NCBI GenBank assembly: GCA_964587655.1 | Contig: CAZPMT010000038.1 | Span: forward strand, 1 to 40,723 | Direction of reading: 5' to 3' | DNA from: CAZPMT01 sp964587655 | Lineage (GTDB): Bacteria; Hydrogenedentota; Hydrogenedentia; Hydrogenedentales; SLHB01 | Length of the DNA: 40,723 nucleotides | Notes under the pieces: generated by a model | What the model saw: the letters and a program-made list of their open reading frames with translations, nothing else | Databases searched by the model: none | Told to the model about the DNA's origin: nothing | Position numbers and translations under genes: made by a program | Shown: positions 16,019-24,580 of the stretch, in pieces | How the letters are laid out: each line of letters starts with the position of its first letter | How positions within the stretch are numbered: position 1 is the stretch's first letter

Positions 16019-16518
16019 GCCGCGGATCGCCCTCGCGATTGAGGCGGCCCTCTCATATGCGTCCAGCGGAAAACTCCACCGAAGTGGTCATCAGCCGTGA
16101 GCCGGATTGCGAAGACCTGCCGTTGCCGGCGTACGAGACGGACCATGCCGCGGGGATGGATCTCCGGGCGGCGGTGCGAGAACCGTTGACACTCGCGCCG
16201 GGCGAGCGCGCCTCTGTGCCCACGGGACTCCGCATCGCATTGCCCAATGGCTTTGAGGCGCAGGTCCGCCCGCGCAGCGGCCTCGCAATCCGGCACGGCA
16301 TCACAATGCTGAACACGCCGGGCACCATCGATGCCGATTACCGAGGCGAGATCCGGATCATCGTCATCAACCTCGGCCAGGAATCGTACACGATCCAACG
16401 AGGCGATCGAATCGCCCAGATGATCGTCGCGCCCGTGTCCCGAGTAGAATGGCGGCACGCCGACACGCTCGACGAAACGGAGAGAGGCGAGGGCGGGTTC
16501 GGCCACACCGGCAAGTGA
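16015..16518 (+). CDS. dut: dUTP diphosphatase
   Basis: A trimeric dUTPase that hydrolyses dUTP to dUMP and keeps uracil out of DNA. All five family motifs are visible: AAGMDLRAA, RPRSGLAI, GTIDADYRGEI, RGDRIAQMI and the C-terminal RGEGGFGHTG. The overlapping start at 16015 gives 167 residues with an unusual basic N-terminal extension (MSRGSPSRLRR). The internal ATG at 16057 gives 153 residues and a start closer to the family norm. The ATGA overlap with the M16 gene favours 16015 as a coupled start, but both remain possible. Confidence 0.95.
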   Translation: MSRGSPSRLRRPSHMRPAENSTEVVISREPDCEDLPLPAYETDHAAGMDLRAAVREPLTLAPGERASVPTGLRIALPNGFEAQVRPRSGLAIRHGITMLNTPGTIDADYRGEIRIIVINLGQESYTIQRGDRIAQMIVAPVSRVEWRHADTLDETERGEGGFGHTGK

Positions 16519-16545
16519 TAGTCGATTCGCCAGGGCGGGAAACCA

Positions 16546-17745
16546 TTGCCAAAGCGAATTCTTATACTGGATTGTGGTCCCGGTATCGCCCGCGTCATAG
16601 CGGAGGCCCGCGCGCTGGGCTATTGTGCCGTCGTCTTCTCGGAAGACGGCGCAGCGCCGCATACGCGGACCGCGGATGAGGTGATAACAGGCGAGTGCCT
16701 TGACCCGACGCAGGTCATGCACGCGATCCAGGAGTGCAAGATCGACGGGGTCTTTACTCCGCTTGGCAATTGTTCTTTTCCGGCGGCGCGCGCGGCGAAC
16801 CGCTCCAATCTGCCGGCACTCTCTGACGTCGCGGCTATCTGGATGCAATACAAGCACATCGGCTTTGCCGTGCTTGAAAAACGCGGTGTTCCCGCTGTCA
16901 AGTTGCGCGCCGCGGAGACGGTCGCACAAGCAAACGAAGCGGCGCGCGACCTGGGGATGCCGGTCTGGATCGAGGCGACCGAAACCTACTCGCACACGGG
17001 GATCTATCAAGTCGATCAGATCGAGGACACGGCCCTCGCGTTTTCGCGGGCAACCCGGCGCTCGCTGGCCAAGATGGCCGTCGTCATGCGCCCCGTGCGA
17101 GGCCCCGCGTTCTATGTCGATGGGATCGTTCTCGACGGGACCTTTCATCTTTCCGGCTTGATGGGCCTCGATACCGGAGAGCCGCCGTTCCTATTCGATC
17201 GCGGGATCTTTGCGCCGCCAGCACTGTCCCCACGTGAGCGAGACGAGATCGTGGGTGTTGCCGTGAAAGCCCTGGACGCCCTCGAGTGCCGAAACGGCTG
17301 CGTACACGCCGGCGTCATCATGACGGATGACGGCCCCGTTGTGATGGACGTGTTCGGAGCGCCGTCCGCCCTGCGTTTTCCGGCGGACATCCTGCTCCGC
17401 GCGCACGGAATCGACACGCTCGCGAACGCATTGCGCTTCGCAGCCGGAGAGCCGCCGCGGTTCGAGGCCGCCTGTGATCGCGGCGCGGCCTTGTTCTGGA
17501 TCCCGGCGCGCACCGGCGTCGTCGCCGAAATACGCGGCATCGAGGAAGCGCGCGGCGTTCCGGGCGTTGAAGAAGTCGTGATGGGGCTCAAGCCGGGAGA
17601 TGTGATGCGGCACGCAGTGGATTGTGAGACGCGCGACCGCGTAGGATACGTGCTCGCAACCGGAGACGACGCGGAAACCGCCGTTCGCGCTGCGAAACAG
17701 GCGATGAACCTCTGCGACATTGAGACGCGGCCGGCATACTCTTAG
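16546..17745 (+). CDS. ATP-grasp domain protein with altered metal-binding motif
   Basis: A 399-residue protein laid out like carbamoyl-phosphate-synthase/L-amino-acid-ligase ATP-grasp enzymes: a PreATP-grasp Rossmann start (PKRILILDCGPGIARVIAEA), a central ATP-grasp (about 110-300) and a C-terminal ligase-type domain from about 310 (ALFWIPARTGVVAEIRGIEE). The position of the usual metal-binding Glu-x-Asn reads VVMDVFGAPSA, so the Glu and Asn appear replaced. A TTG start at 16546 fits best because family-like sequence begins at once. It begins 27 bases after dut. It may ligate an amino acid or be a non-catalytic relative; no substrate can be assigned. Confidence 0.7.
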   Translation: MPKRILILDCGPGIARVIAEARALGYCAVVFSEDGAAPHTRTADEVITGECLDPTQVMHAIQECKIDGVFTPLGNCSFPAARAANRSNLPALSDVAAIWMQYKHIGFAVLEKRGVPAVKLRAAETVAQANEAARDLGMPVWIEATETYSHTGIYQVDQIEDTALAFSRATRRSLAKMAVVMRPVRGPAFYVDGIVLDGTFHLSGLMGLDTGEPPFLFDRGIFAPPALSPRERDEIVGVAVKALDALECRNGCVHAGVIMTDDGPVVMDVFGAPSALRFPADILLRAHGIDTLANALRFAAGEPPRFEAACDRGAALFWIPARTGVVAEIRGIEEARGVPGVEEVVMGLKPGDVMRHAVDCETRDRVGYVLATGDDAETAVRAAKQAMNLCDIETRPAYS

Positions 17746-17763
17746 GCCGCTGAAGCAAAGCTT

Positions 17764-19008
17764 ATGTCTGACGCAGTCAATCCAAAATCCAAAATCCAAA
17801 ATCCAAAATCGTGCGGTTCCGCGCTCAATTTCAATGTCGAGGCGCGCGATCCGGATTGCCACGCCCGCGCAGGACGGCTCCGCCTGCCGCACGGCGAAGT
17901 TGAGACGCCCGTTTTCATGCCCGTGGGCACGCAGGCGAGCGTGAAAGCCCTGTCGCAGGAGGATCTCCGCGTGATTGGCGCACGGATCATCCTCGCGAAC
18001 GCGTACCACCTCTACCTGCGTCCGGGGATCGACGTGCTTCGCGAGGCCGGCGGCATCCATGCGTTCATGAACTGGGATCGCCCCGTGTTGACGGACTCTG
18101 GCGGATTCCAGGTGTTCAGCCTCGCGGGATTCACGAAGGTGACGGACGAGGGCGTTTGCTTTCAGAGCCATCTGGACGGTTCCCGGCACGTGATCACGCC
18201 CGAGACCGCCATCGACGTGCAGGCAGCCATCGGCGCCGACATCATGATGTGCTTCGACGAGTGTACGCACTATCCCGCAAGCCGGGACGTTGCGGGGCGA
18301 TCCATGCGGCGGACATTGGATTGGGCCGCAAGGTGCAAAGACCGCTGGCTGGAAAGCGATCCGGGTAAGCAGGCGCTGTTTGGCATCGTGCAAGGCAGCG
18401 TATACGAGGACCTGCGCGCCGAGAGCGCCGCGCGGACAATCGACATCGGTTTTCCCGGATACGCCATCGGCGGCGTCAGCGTCGGCGAGTCGAAGGAGGA
18501 GATGCGTCGCGTTGTCGCGTCGACGGCCCCGAGACTGCCTGAAGAAACGCCGCGGTATCTCATGGGCGTGGGGCCGCCGGAAGATATCCTTGAGGGCATC
18601 GAACACGGAATCGATATGTTCGACTGCGTCATGCCGACCCGCAACGCGCGGAACGGATCGCTGTTCACGTCGCAGGGGCGGCTCAACATCAAGAACCAGC
18701 GTTTCGGCAGCGATTTCTCGGCCCTGGACCCGGCGTGCGACTGCCCCGTCTGCCGAACGTATACGCGGGCGTACCTGAGCCACCTGTACCGTGCAGGCGA
18801 GATACTCGCATTGCGCCTCAATACTTTACACAACCTTTTCTTTATGCTACAATTAGCCGCTCGTGCACGGGAGGCTATCCGCGCCGGGCGATTCCGCGAA
18901 TTCAAACTGGCTTTCATGCGAACCTACGCAGGCCCGGATGATTCGGAAACGCGGGACGACTCTGATTCTTCATGCACTAAGGAGGACGGTAACACGTGTG
19001 GAACCTGA
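17764..19008 (+). CDS. tgt: tRNA-guanine transglycosylase (queuine/preQ1)
   Basis: Exchanges guanine 34 for preQ1 in tRNAs with GUN anticodons, in queuosine synthesis. The TIM-barrel active site has DSGGFQVFS, the catalytic aspartate in FDCVMPTRNARNG, and the zinc motif CDCPVCRTY...TLHNL. The 414-residue length includes an N-terminal extension of about 18 residues relative to the family. That extension is encoded by four perfect TCCAAAA heptamers and reads NPKSKIQNPKS. No good ribosome binding site precedes the ATG at 17764, so the true start is uncertain. The gene leads the classic tgt-yajC-secDF series. Confidence 0.96.
   Translation: MSDAVNPKSKIQNPKSCGSALNFNVEARDPDCHARAGRLRLPHGEVETPVFMPVGTQASVKALSQEDLRVIGARIILANAYHLYLRPGIDVLREAGGIHAFMNWDRPVLTDSGGFQVFSLAGFTKVTDEGVCFQSHLDGSRHVITPETAIDVQAAIGADIMMCFDECTHYPASRDVAGRSMRRTLDWAARCKDRWLESDPGKQALFGIVQGSVYEDLRAESAARTIDIGFPGYAIGGVSVGESKEEMRRVVASTAPRLPEETPRYLMGVGPPEDILEGIEHGIDMFDCVMPTRNARNGSLFTSQGRLNIKNQRFGSDFSALDPACDCPVCRTYTRAYLSHLYRAGEILALRLNTLHNLFFMLQLAARAREAIRAGRFREFKLAFMRTYAGPDDSETRDDSDSSCTKEDGNTCGT
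17781..17808. repeat. Four perfect TCCAAAA heptamers in the tgt start region
   Basis: TCCAAAA is repeated four times without mismatch directly after the first codons of tgt. Because seven is not a multiple of three, gain or loss of one unit would shift the frame between the assigned ATG and the conserved Tgt domain. It may be a slippage-prone switch, or a dispersed intergenic repeat that now lies inside or upstream of the true start. Confidence 0.9.
18825..18853 (+). promoter_or_regulatory. Possible internal promoter for yajC-secDF
   Basis: TTTACA (18825-18830) and TACAAT (18848-18853) are spaced by 17 bases inside the 3' part of tgt, each matching five of six consensus bases. It could give yajC-secDF tgt-independent expression. 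The bases also encode conserved Tgt residues around the zinc-ligand histidine, so chance is possible. Confidence 0.35.
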
Positions 19009-19361
19009 TCTTGGCACAGGCGCAGGCGGCTGCGCAGGGCACGGCGCCCGCCACGGGAGCGGAAGAGACCGCCACTGGCGCAAACCCGCTTTCCAACATG
19101 CTCTTTCTGTTCGTGGCCATGATAGCGATCATGTATTTCCTTATGATCCGGCCGAACCAGAAACGCGAAAAAGCGCGTCGCGACATGCTCGCCTCGGTTG
19201 CAAAGGGCGACAAGGTCGTGACCTCGGGGGGCATCTGTGGAAGCGTCGTGGGCCTATCCGAGAAGACCGTCGTGCTGCGCGTCAGCGACGAGCCGGTCGT
19301 CAAGATGGAATTCCTGCGCGGCGCCATATCCCAAGTGACCTCGCGGGACAGTCAGGAATAG
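18996..19361 (+). CDS. yajC: Preprotein translocase accessory subunit YajC
   Basis: A 121-residue single-span inner-membrane protein of the SecDF-YajC complex. One hydrophobic helix (NMLFLFVAMIAIMYFLMI) is followed at once by the family signature RPNQKREKARRDML and a small cytoplasmic domain (GDKVVTSGGICGSVVG). The N-terminal 30 residues are Ala/Gln/Thr-rich. The GTG start at 18996 follows AAGGAGG. It is co-oriented with tgt and secDF in the standard order. Confidence 0.96.
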   Translation: MWNLILAQAQAAAQGTAPATGAEETATGANPLSNMLFLFVAMIAIMYFLMIRPNQKREKARRDMLASVAKGDKVVTSGGICGSVVGLSEKTVVLRVSDEPVVKMEFLRGAISQVTSRDSQE

Positions 19362-19436
19362 GGACCCAGACAACAACGCGGCGCGTCGATGCGGCACAAA
19401 GCCGCCCCCAGCAATGCGCCCTTCACGGAGTGACTG

Positions 19437-22085
19437 ATGAAAAACACGTTCTATCGCACGATTATCATTTACGCGGTATTGATCTTCACGTTTATCTACA
19501 TCTACCCGACGATTGGCTGGCTGTCGCTCTCGGAAGACCAGCGCGCGTTCCGGCTCGCCAAGTGGAAGGAACAGGACAGCGTATACCAGGCGCCGAGCTT
19601 CTTCCGCGATTCCTGGAAGTCCGTCCGGCGCTGGGCCGAGTTCGACCGGGCGAAGGTTGTGAATCTCGGCCTGGACCTCCAGGGCGGGGTCCACATGGTC
19701 GTTGGATTTGACTACACACAGGAAGTCATAGATCGCGGCTTCCAGAACGAGCAAGACGTTCAGACCCTGGTGCTGCAGCGCATTCGCCGCCGAATCAACG
19801 AATTCGAGGCAAAAGATCCCCTTATCCAGGCGATGGGTATAAACCAGATCCAGATCCAGCTCCCCGGCGAAAAGGATGTGGACCGCGCCATTGCGCTGAT
19901 CAAGAAGACGGCATTTCTCACGTTCAATGTAGTCGCTGGACGCGATGAAACCATCAAGACCTTCGAGGCGATCAAGAAGCAGCCGAAGTTTGACAAGCGG
20001 TTCACGCCGTTCCTGAAGCAGGACCCTCGGAGCGGCACATTCAAAGTCCCCATCGAACACGTCGACAAGATCAAAGCGGTCATCGAAGAGGCCAACGCGA
20101 TGCCGGGGCTTCTGCCAGAGGGCAAGATCCTCGCGTTGAGCCAGCCGCCAAACCCCTGGGACCCGCAAGAATATGAAATCTACCTGATGGACAAGGAGCC
20201 TCTTATAGACGGCGGCGGCCTAAGTATGGCGATGGCGCGGCCCGACGACGAGAACCCAGGGAAGTACCAGATCCTCTTCGAGTTCAACTCCGAGTATGCG
20301 CGTAAGTTCGGACAGGCGACCGAAGCCAACCTCGGCAAGCCCATGGCAATCGTCCTGGACGGCGTAGTCTGCTCGGCGCCGACCATTCAGGCCAAGATCA
20401 CGCGCAGCGGCCAAATCACGGGCGACTTCAATGAGCAACAAGCAAACGACCTGGGCATTGCGCTGAACTCCGGCTCGATGCCCGTGCCGGTGCGCGAACT
20501 CTACACGGGCGTCGTGAGCGCGAGCCTCGGTAACGACTCGATCAACGACGGTATGAAGGCATCGATATTCGGCGTACTCTTCGTGATCCTCTTCATGGCC
20601 GCGTACTACCGTTTCGGCGGGCTTATCGCGAACGTCGCCCTGTTCCTGAACAGCTTCATCCTGCTGGCCATGTTCTCCTATTTTGGTCTGACATTGACCC
20701 TTCCGGGCATCGCGGGCTTCGTGTTGACCCTGGGTATGGCCGTGGACGCGAACGTGCTTATCTTCGAGCGCGTCCGCGAAGAGGTGCGCAACGGGAAATC
20801 GCTCGTAGCGTCGATCCAGCAGGGTTACGAACGCGCGACCACGACAATCATCGACTCGAACGTGACGACGCTCATTGCGGCACTCGTGCTGCTCCAATTC
20901 GGCACGGGCCCCGTCCAGGGATTCGGCGTGGCCCTTGCGCTCGGCATCTTGACCAGCGTATTTACGGCCCTCGTGGTGACGAAGTCGATCTTCGACTTGA
21001 TCATCCGCAAGAAATGGCTCAAGAAGCTGACCATGATGAGCCTGATCCCGGTTGACACGAAGATCCCCTTCATCGCGACGCGGAATATCGGATTCGGCGT
21101 AAGCATCGTGACGCTTATCATCGCCGTCGGCGCCTTCTTCGCCCGCGGCCCTGAGAACAATTTCGGCATAGACTTCGCCGGCGGCACGAGCATGATCATC
21201 AAGCTTGACACGGCGCAGAAAGTCGATATCGCCGCCGTTCGTCAGCGGCTCGAACAAGCGCGGTTCAAGAACGCGGTCGTGCAGGAGTATGGCGGGCAAA
21301 CCGCCGAGGCGGGAAACGAGTTCGCCATCCGGACGAGCGATATCCAGGAAGACGATACTGGTGTAGAGGGCTCCGCGCAGAAGGACATCCAAACTCGCAT
21401 GAGGGAGGCGCTCGCGCCTCTGTGCGGCGATCCCGCGGCTACTGACAAAGTGGTGCTAAGCAACGTCGCCGTCGTGGGGCCGGCCATCGGCACCCAGTTG
21501 CGCATCGACGCCGTCAAAGCGGTCATGTACGGATTCCTGTTCCAGATCATATATCTGTGGTGGCGCTACAACTTCGTGTGGGGCGTGACGGGCGTCATCG
21601 CGGTATTCCACGACGCGATCTTCGCGGCGGGCATGTTGGCGGTCCTCGGACGCCATATCGACATGAACGTAATCGCGGCGATCCTTACGATTATCGGTTA
21701 CTCGATCAACGACACGGTCGTGGTGTACGACCGAATCCGCGAGAACCTGAAGCTATATGCGGGACGGGGCCTCACGCTGGGCCAGATCATGGACTTGGCC
21801 ATCAATCAGACGCTGAGCAGAACCTTGCTGACGTCCGTGTGTACCTTGCTGACCGTGGTGATGCTCTTGATATTCGGCGGGAGCGTGCTGCGCGACTTCG
21901 CCATCTGCCTGACCATCGGTATCATCAGCGGAACGTACTCGAGCATATTCGTGGCGAGCGCGCTGGCCTATGTGTGGCAGAACTGGCGCCGTCAGAAGCA
22001 GACCGCAGCGGGTACCGGCGGCAAACCGGGCAACCAACGCAAGCAGGCCCCGAAGGACAAGGCAGGCCAAGCGGCTCGCGCCTAG
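19437..22085 (+). CDS. secDF: Fused protein translocase SecDF
   Basis: An 882-residue proton-driven membrane component that helps pull exported proteins through SecYEG. The SecD half has the N-terminal helix, LGLDLQGG at 77-84, the large periplasmic P1 region and a membrane bundle with VDANVLIFERVREE near 435. The SecF half begins near 550, with GIDFAGGTS near 578 and SINDTVVVYDRIREN near 757. Natural SecD-SecF fusion is known in several phyla, so this is not a cloning or frameshift artefact. The C-terminal tail is Lys/Gln/Ala-rich. The ATG follows CACGGAGTGACTG. Confidence 0.97.
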   Translation: MKNTFYRTIIIYAVLIFTFIYIYPTIGWLSLSEDQRAFRLAKWKEQDSVYQAPSFFRDSWKSVRRWAEFDRAKVVNLGLDLQGGVHMVVGFDYTQEVIDRGFQNEQDVQTLVLQRIRRRINEFEAKDPLIQAMGINQIQIQLPGEKDVDRAIALIKKTAFLTFNVVAGRDETIKTFEAIKKQPKFDKRFTPFLKQDPRSGTFKVPIEHVDKIKAVIEEANAMPGLLPEGKILALSQPPNPWDPQEYEIYLMDKEPLIDGGGLSMAMARPDDENPGKYQILFEFNSEYARKFGQATEANLGKPMAIVLDGVVCSAPTIQAKITRSGQITGDFNEQQANDLGIALNSGSMPVPVRELYTGVVSASLGNDSINDGMKASIFGVLFVILFMAAYYRFGGLIANVALFLNSFILLAMFSYFGLTLTLPGIAGFVLTLGMAVDANVLIFERVREEVRNGKSLVASIQQGYERATTTIIDSNVTTLIAALVLLQFGTGPVQGFGVALALGILTSVFTALVVTKSIFDLIIRKKWLKKLTMMSLIPVDTKIPFIATRNIGFGVSIVTLIIAVGAFFARGPENNFGIDFAGGTSMIIKLDTAQKVDIAAVRQRLEQARFKNAVVQEYGGQTAEAGNEFAIRTSDIQEDDTGVEGSAQKDIQTRMREALAPLCGDPAATDKVVLSNVAVVGPAIGTQLRIDAVKAVMYGFLFQIIYLWWRYNFVWGVTGVIAVFHDAIFAAGMLAVLGRHIDMNVIAAILTIIGYSINDTVVVYDRIRENLKLYAGRGLTLGQIMDLAINQTLSRTLLTSVCTLLTVVMLLIFGGSVLRDFAICLTIGIISGTYSSIFVASALAYVWQNWRRQKQTAAGTGGKPGNQRKQAPKDKAGQAARA

Positions 22086-22111
22086 TTGCCACAAAGCATC
22101 GACTCGAGGGC

Positions 22112-22213
22112 CAAAAGTAGCAAAAGTAGGGACAGTAACCCATTTTCTGCCGGATACTACCCGGCCCTACCGGGGGCCTCGGGCTCAGAAAATGGGTTGC
22201 TGTCCCTACTTTT
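22112..22213. repeat. Palindromic element A, copy 2 (convergent gene ends)
   Basis: Arms at 22122-22149 and 22186-22213 (28 bp, one mismatch) enclose the central hairpin CCGG...CCGG. A partial extra arm start, CAAAAGTAG, precedes it at about 22112-22120, exactly as in copy 4. It sits between the secDF stop and the oppositely oriented AMMECR1 gene's stop, where a hairpin could serve as a two-way terminator. Confidence 0.9.
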
Positions 22214-22219
22214 ATACTC

Positions 22220-22837
22220 TTACTCGGAAAACACCTGCGCGGAGAACCGGTAGAGGCTGTAACCCGGCTGCTTCCAGGCGCCGTCGGGATAGCCTGCTTT
22301 CCGGCAGACCGCGGAAAGGAACCGCGGGACGTCCCAGCCCTGCTCGACGGCAACCTGCGGCAGCAGGATGCCGCCCCGCATAGGCGGCCGCTCGATGTAG
22401 AGTCCGTCGCGCCCGATCACGATCTCGCTTACGTCGTTCACCTTCTTGAACGGCGTCTCGGGCGAATCGCCCGGAGTCAGCGCCGATATCTCGATGGTAA
22501 CGTCGTCGAGTTCCTCAGCGGTGACCATGGGAAACCGGGAGTCGCGCGTTGCCGCGTTAATCGCGTTCTCCTCGACGGCCCGGACCAACGGAGTCTCATT
22601 CGCGGTGTAGCCGATGCAGCCGCGAAGTTCTCCATGCCGCCTCAACGTAACGAAGGCCCCGTGCTTTTCAAGCAAGGCGCCCGTATATCGGTCCATAATA
22701 CGGGCGGATGTCGGTCCGAACGAGTTGGCGTCGACGCGCCGCTGCTCCTTCAAGTGAGCCTCGAGTACCGCGCGCGCAATCTTGAGAAGCGTCTTTTCCT
22801 CTTCCCGTGTAAGGTAGTTCTCGCTGGTATCCATCAT
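22220..22837 (-). CDS. AMMECR1-domain protein (AmmeMemoRadiSam system protein A)
   Basis: A 205-residue AMMECR1-family protein. The family hallmark RGCIGY is visible (ELRGCIGYTANETPLV), followed by DSRFPMVTAEELDDVTIEISALT and GGILLPQVAVEQGWD. It overlaps the MEMO-family gene by four bases (22834-22837), so the two are translationally coupled. In many prokaryotes these occur with a radical SAM enzyme as the AmmeMemoRadiSam set; no such gene is in this window. The biochemical role of the system is unresolved. Confidence 0.93.
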   Translation of the reverse strand: MMDTSENYLTREEEKTLLKIARAVLEAHLKEQRRVDANSFGPTSARIMDRYTGALLEKHGAFVTLRRHGELRGCIGYTANETPLVRAVEENAINAATRDSRFPMVTAEELDDVTIEISALTPGDSPETPFKKVNDVSEIVIGRDGLYIERPPMRGGILLPQVAVEQGWDVPRFLSAVCRKAGYPDGAWKQPGYSLYRFSAQVFSE

Positions 22838-23832
22838 TTCTTGTTCCCTCCAACGGACGGAACAGCGGCCTCCGACGGCTCGACAAACACGATCGATGCA
22901 TAGCTGATCGAACTCCGCGTGTCGTTGGTACGGCGCGCGGACACCTCATACTTCAGGAGGCGGCCCTCCGCCTTTTTCGGAAGCAGCCTCAAGAGAATGG
23001 CTATGGCGTTCTTGCCGCAGATCTTGTTCTGGGTTTCCTCGGTATACTCGATGAAACGCGGGAAATCCTTCTTGAGGATGAGATTGAACGCCGTCTTATC
23101 GAGCGTCTCGATCCCTTCGATGATGTTCTCGCGGAACGGGCGATAGCCGAAGTTGTTTCCGAAGTGGGTGAAATCCGAACTTACCACGATCAACGTGCGC
23201 TCGTCCAGGAACTCGCGGATCGTTTCGGCGACAGCTTCCAGTGCGTCTCCGTCAGTCTTCTTATTGTAGGCCACGAAATCGCCCACAAGAATGGGAACGA
23301 GCGAGAACGAACCCAGTTGCTGCTGCAAGAAAGGCAACACGACCTCGATCGTGTATTCGCTCTCATGGAGATTCACGTGTTCGTCGCCACCCTTGTACTT
23401 GACGGATCGAACCTCGATGAGCGTGGAACGGTCCAGAGCGCGAATCGCAGGCCCGTCCAGTGGAACGTCTCCGAGCGGGGTCCGGTATGCCTGGACGGAA
23501 GGAATCGAGCAGCCGCGAAACGAACTGTTGTGGCAGGCGGCCAGGACGATCACGCGGTCATATTTCCGCCCCTTCAGCAGTGAGAAGGCCGCGCCGGCCA
23601 CCGGCCCGAACGTGCTGTACGGCGCGTGCGGGACAATGCACGCCACGATCCGCCCCTGTGGCACGGAGATCTCCGTGTCGCTCATGCACCGGGTTACCTC
23701 CGCCACCAGTTTTTCCTTCTCCGCAGGATACCAGACGCCGGCGGCAATCGGGCGGACAACCCGCGTAACGTCGCTCGCGCCGAGCAGCGCGGCAACCGCA
23801 ATGATTACGCACAGGACCCGCATCGTTCGCAT
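22834..23832 (-). CDS. MEMO-family protein (AmmeMemoRadiSam system protein B) with N-terminal hydrophobic leader
   Basis: A 332-residue MEMO-like protein related in fold to non-haem iron dioxygenases. Conserved metal-site regions are visible: VPHAPYSTFGPVAG, the ACHNSSFRG stretch, SSDFTHFGNNFGYRPF and the cysteine in KICGKNAIAILL. The start at 23832 follows AAGGGATG and gives MRTMRVLCVIIAVAALLGAS, which looks like a signal peptide. Family members are usually cytoplasmic, so export would be unusual. The frame is open further upstream, but that extension is antisense to the toxin gene's surroundings and not family-like. Its partner AMMECR1 gene is directly downstream. Confidence 0.88.
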   Translation of the reverse strand: MRTMRVLCVIIAVAALLGASDVTRVVRPIAAGVWYPAEKEKLVAEVTRCMSDTEISVPQGRIVACIVPHAPYSTFGPVAGAAFSLLKGRKYDRVIVLAACHNSSFRGCSIPSVQAYRTPLGDVPLDGPAIRALDRSTLIEVRSVKYKGGDEHVNLHESEYTIEVVLPFLQQQLGSFSLVPILVGDFVAYNKKTDGDALEAVAETIREFLDERTLIVVSSDFTHFGNNFGYRPFRENIIEGIETLDKTAFNLILKKDFPRFIEYTEETQNKICGKNAIAILLRLLPKKAEGRLLKYEVSARRTNDTRSSISYASIVFVEPSEAAVPSVGGNKK

Positions 23833-23929
23833 GGACTTACATCCCTTCGCTCGCAAACAGAATACCACATTCGCTCGGCCACGGCTACGCAATTCCGGAA
23901 CTCGCTGCGCGTACGTTGTCCAGAGGGTT

Positions 23930-24202
23930 CTATTCCCGGAACAGGTCGGAATGCGCGCCGGTGCGTTCGAAGATGATGGTATCAGCCTGTACCTTGTAGA
24001 TGAGCAGCCAGTCGGATTCGATGTGGCATTCACGGCGGCCCGCGAACGCCCCGGCCAGCTTATGATCGCGATGGATGAGGTCCAAGCGGTTCCTCGCAAC
24101 GAGATCCTGAACGATCAGCTTCAACTTCTCCAGGTTCTTGCCTCGCCTCTTGGCGAGTTTCACGTCCCTGGAAAACTGCTTCGTGTAGGCCGGGGTGTAC
24201 AT
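23930..24202 (-). CDS. YafQ-family mRNA interferase toxin
   Basis: A 90-residue RelE/ParE-superfamily toxin expected to cleave mRNA on the ribosome. The four YafQ catalytic positions are all present with a constant offset: H47, H60, D64 and H84 correspond to YafQ H50, H63, D67 and H87. The motifs are HRDHKLAGAF, GRRECHIESDWLLIYK and ERTGAHSDLF. Its ATG overlaps the antitoxin stop by one base (TGATG), coupling translation. Confidence 0.94.
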   Translation of the reverse strand: MYTPAYTKQFSRDVKLAKRRGKNLEKLKLIVQDLVARNRLDLIHRDHKLAGAFAGRRECHIESDWLLIYKVQADTIIFERTGAHSDLFRE

Positions 24203-24462
24203 CAGATACCCAGCTTCTTGAACATGTCCTCCGCATCGCGACAGAGAACGACGTCTCGCCCGGCATCCGTGGCGTCGAGCGTCCTTCGCGTCGTCGCGTT
24301 CGGAATGGCCACGTCGAAAGGCAGCCCTTCACGCAAGATCACCTGCTTGTAGAACATGGCTATCGCCTGGGTCGTTGAAACGCCAAGCCGCTGAAAGACC
24401 GTTTCGGCCTGCTCCTTCAATTCCGGCTCGACCCGTGCGCGGACTATCGCTGTCTTACTCAT
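24202..24462 (-). CDS. RelB/DinJ-family antitoxin
   Basis: An 86-residue antitoxin. The N-terminal ribbon-helix-helix DNA-binding part (TAIVRARVEPELKEQAETVF followed by RLGVSTTQAIAMFYKQVI) matches RelB/DinJ. The C-terminal part should wrap the toxin. The ATG at 24462 follows AGAAAGGAG with good spacing; the frame is open further upstream, but that is not family-like. It precedes the toxin in the usual antitoxin-first order and probably represses its own promoter at 24488-24516. Confidence 0.94.
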   Translation of the reverse strand: MSKTAIVRARVEPELKEQAETVFQRLGVSTTQAIAMFYKQVILREGLPFDVAIPNATTRRTLDATDAGRDVVLCRDAEDMFKKLGI

Positions 24463-24487
24463 TGCACCGCTCCTTTCTCCGCCCTTC

Positions 24488-24516
24488 TTGTAGCACAAAC
24501 GGGGTACAACCGTCAA
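24488..24516 (-). promoter_or_regulatory. Toxin-antitoxin promoter with overlapping dyad
   Basis: On the minus strand TTGACG (24516-24511) and CTACAA (24493-24488) are 17 bases apart. A dyad TTGTA (24488-24492) / TACAA (24505-24509) overlaps the -10 and spacer, a plausible ribbon-helix-helix operator. The start codon is about 25 bases downstream of the -10. Confidence 0.5.
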
Positions 24517-24554
24517 CACTCGCGGCAAGAGAGTCCAGTTAGCGCGCCCTTCCG

Positions 24555-24580
24555 TGTTCCCCCTTGTAAAGAGGGGAACA
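24555..24580. repeat. Hairpin between divergent genes
   Basis: TGTTCCCC (24555-24562) pairs with GGGGAACA (24573-24580) around CTTGTAAAGA. It lies between the toxin-antitoxin promoter and the M28 gene. No T tract follows. It looks like another dispersed intergenic palindrome. Confidence 0.5.

Noticed and set aside
17191..18783. A 530-codon minus-strand frame opposite the ATP-grasp and tgt genes
   Set aside because: It spans two real genes on the opposite strand and has no protein features of its own.
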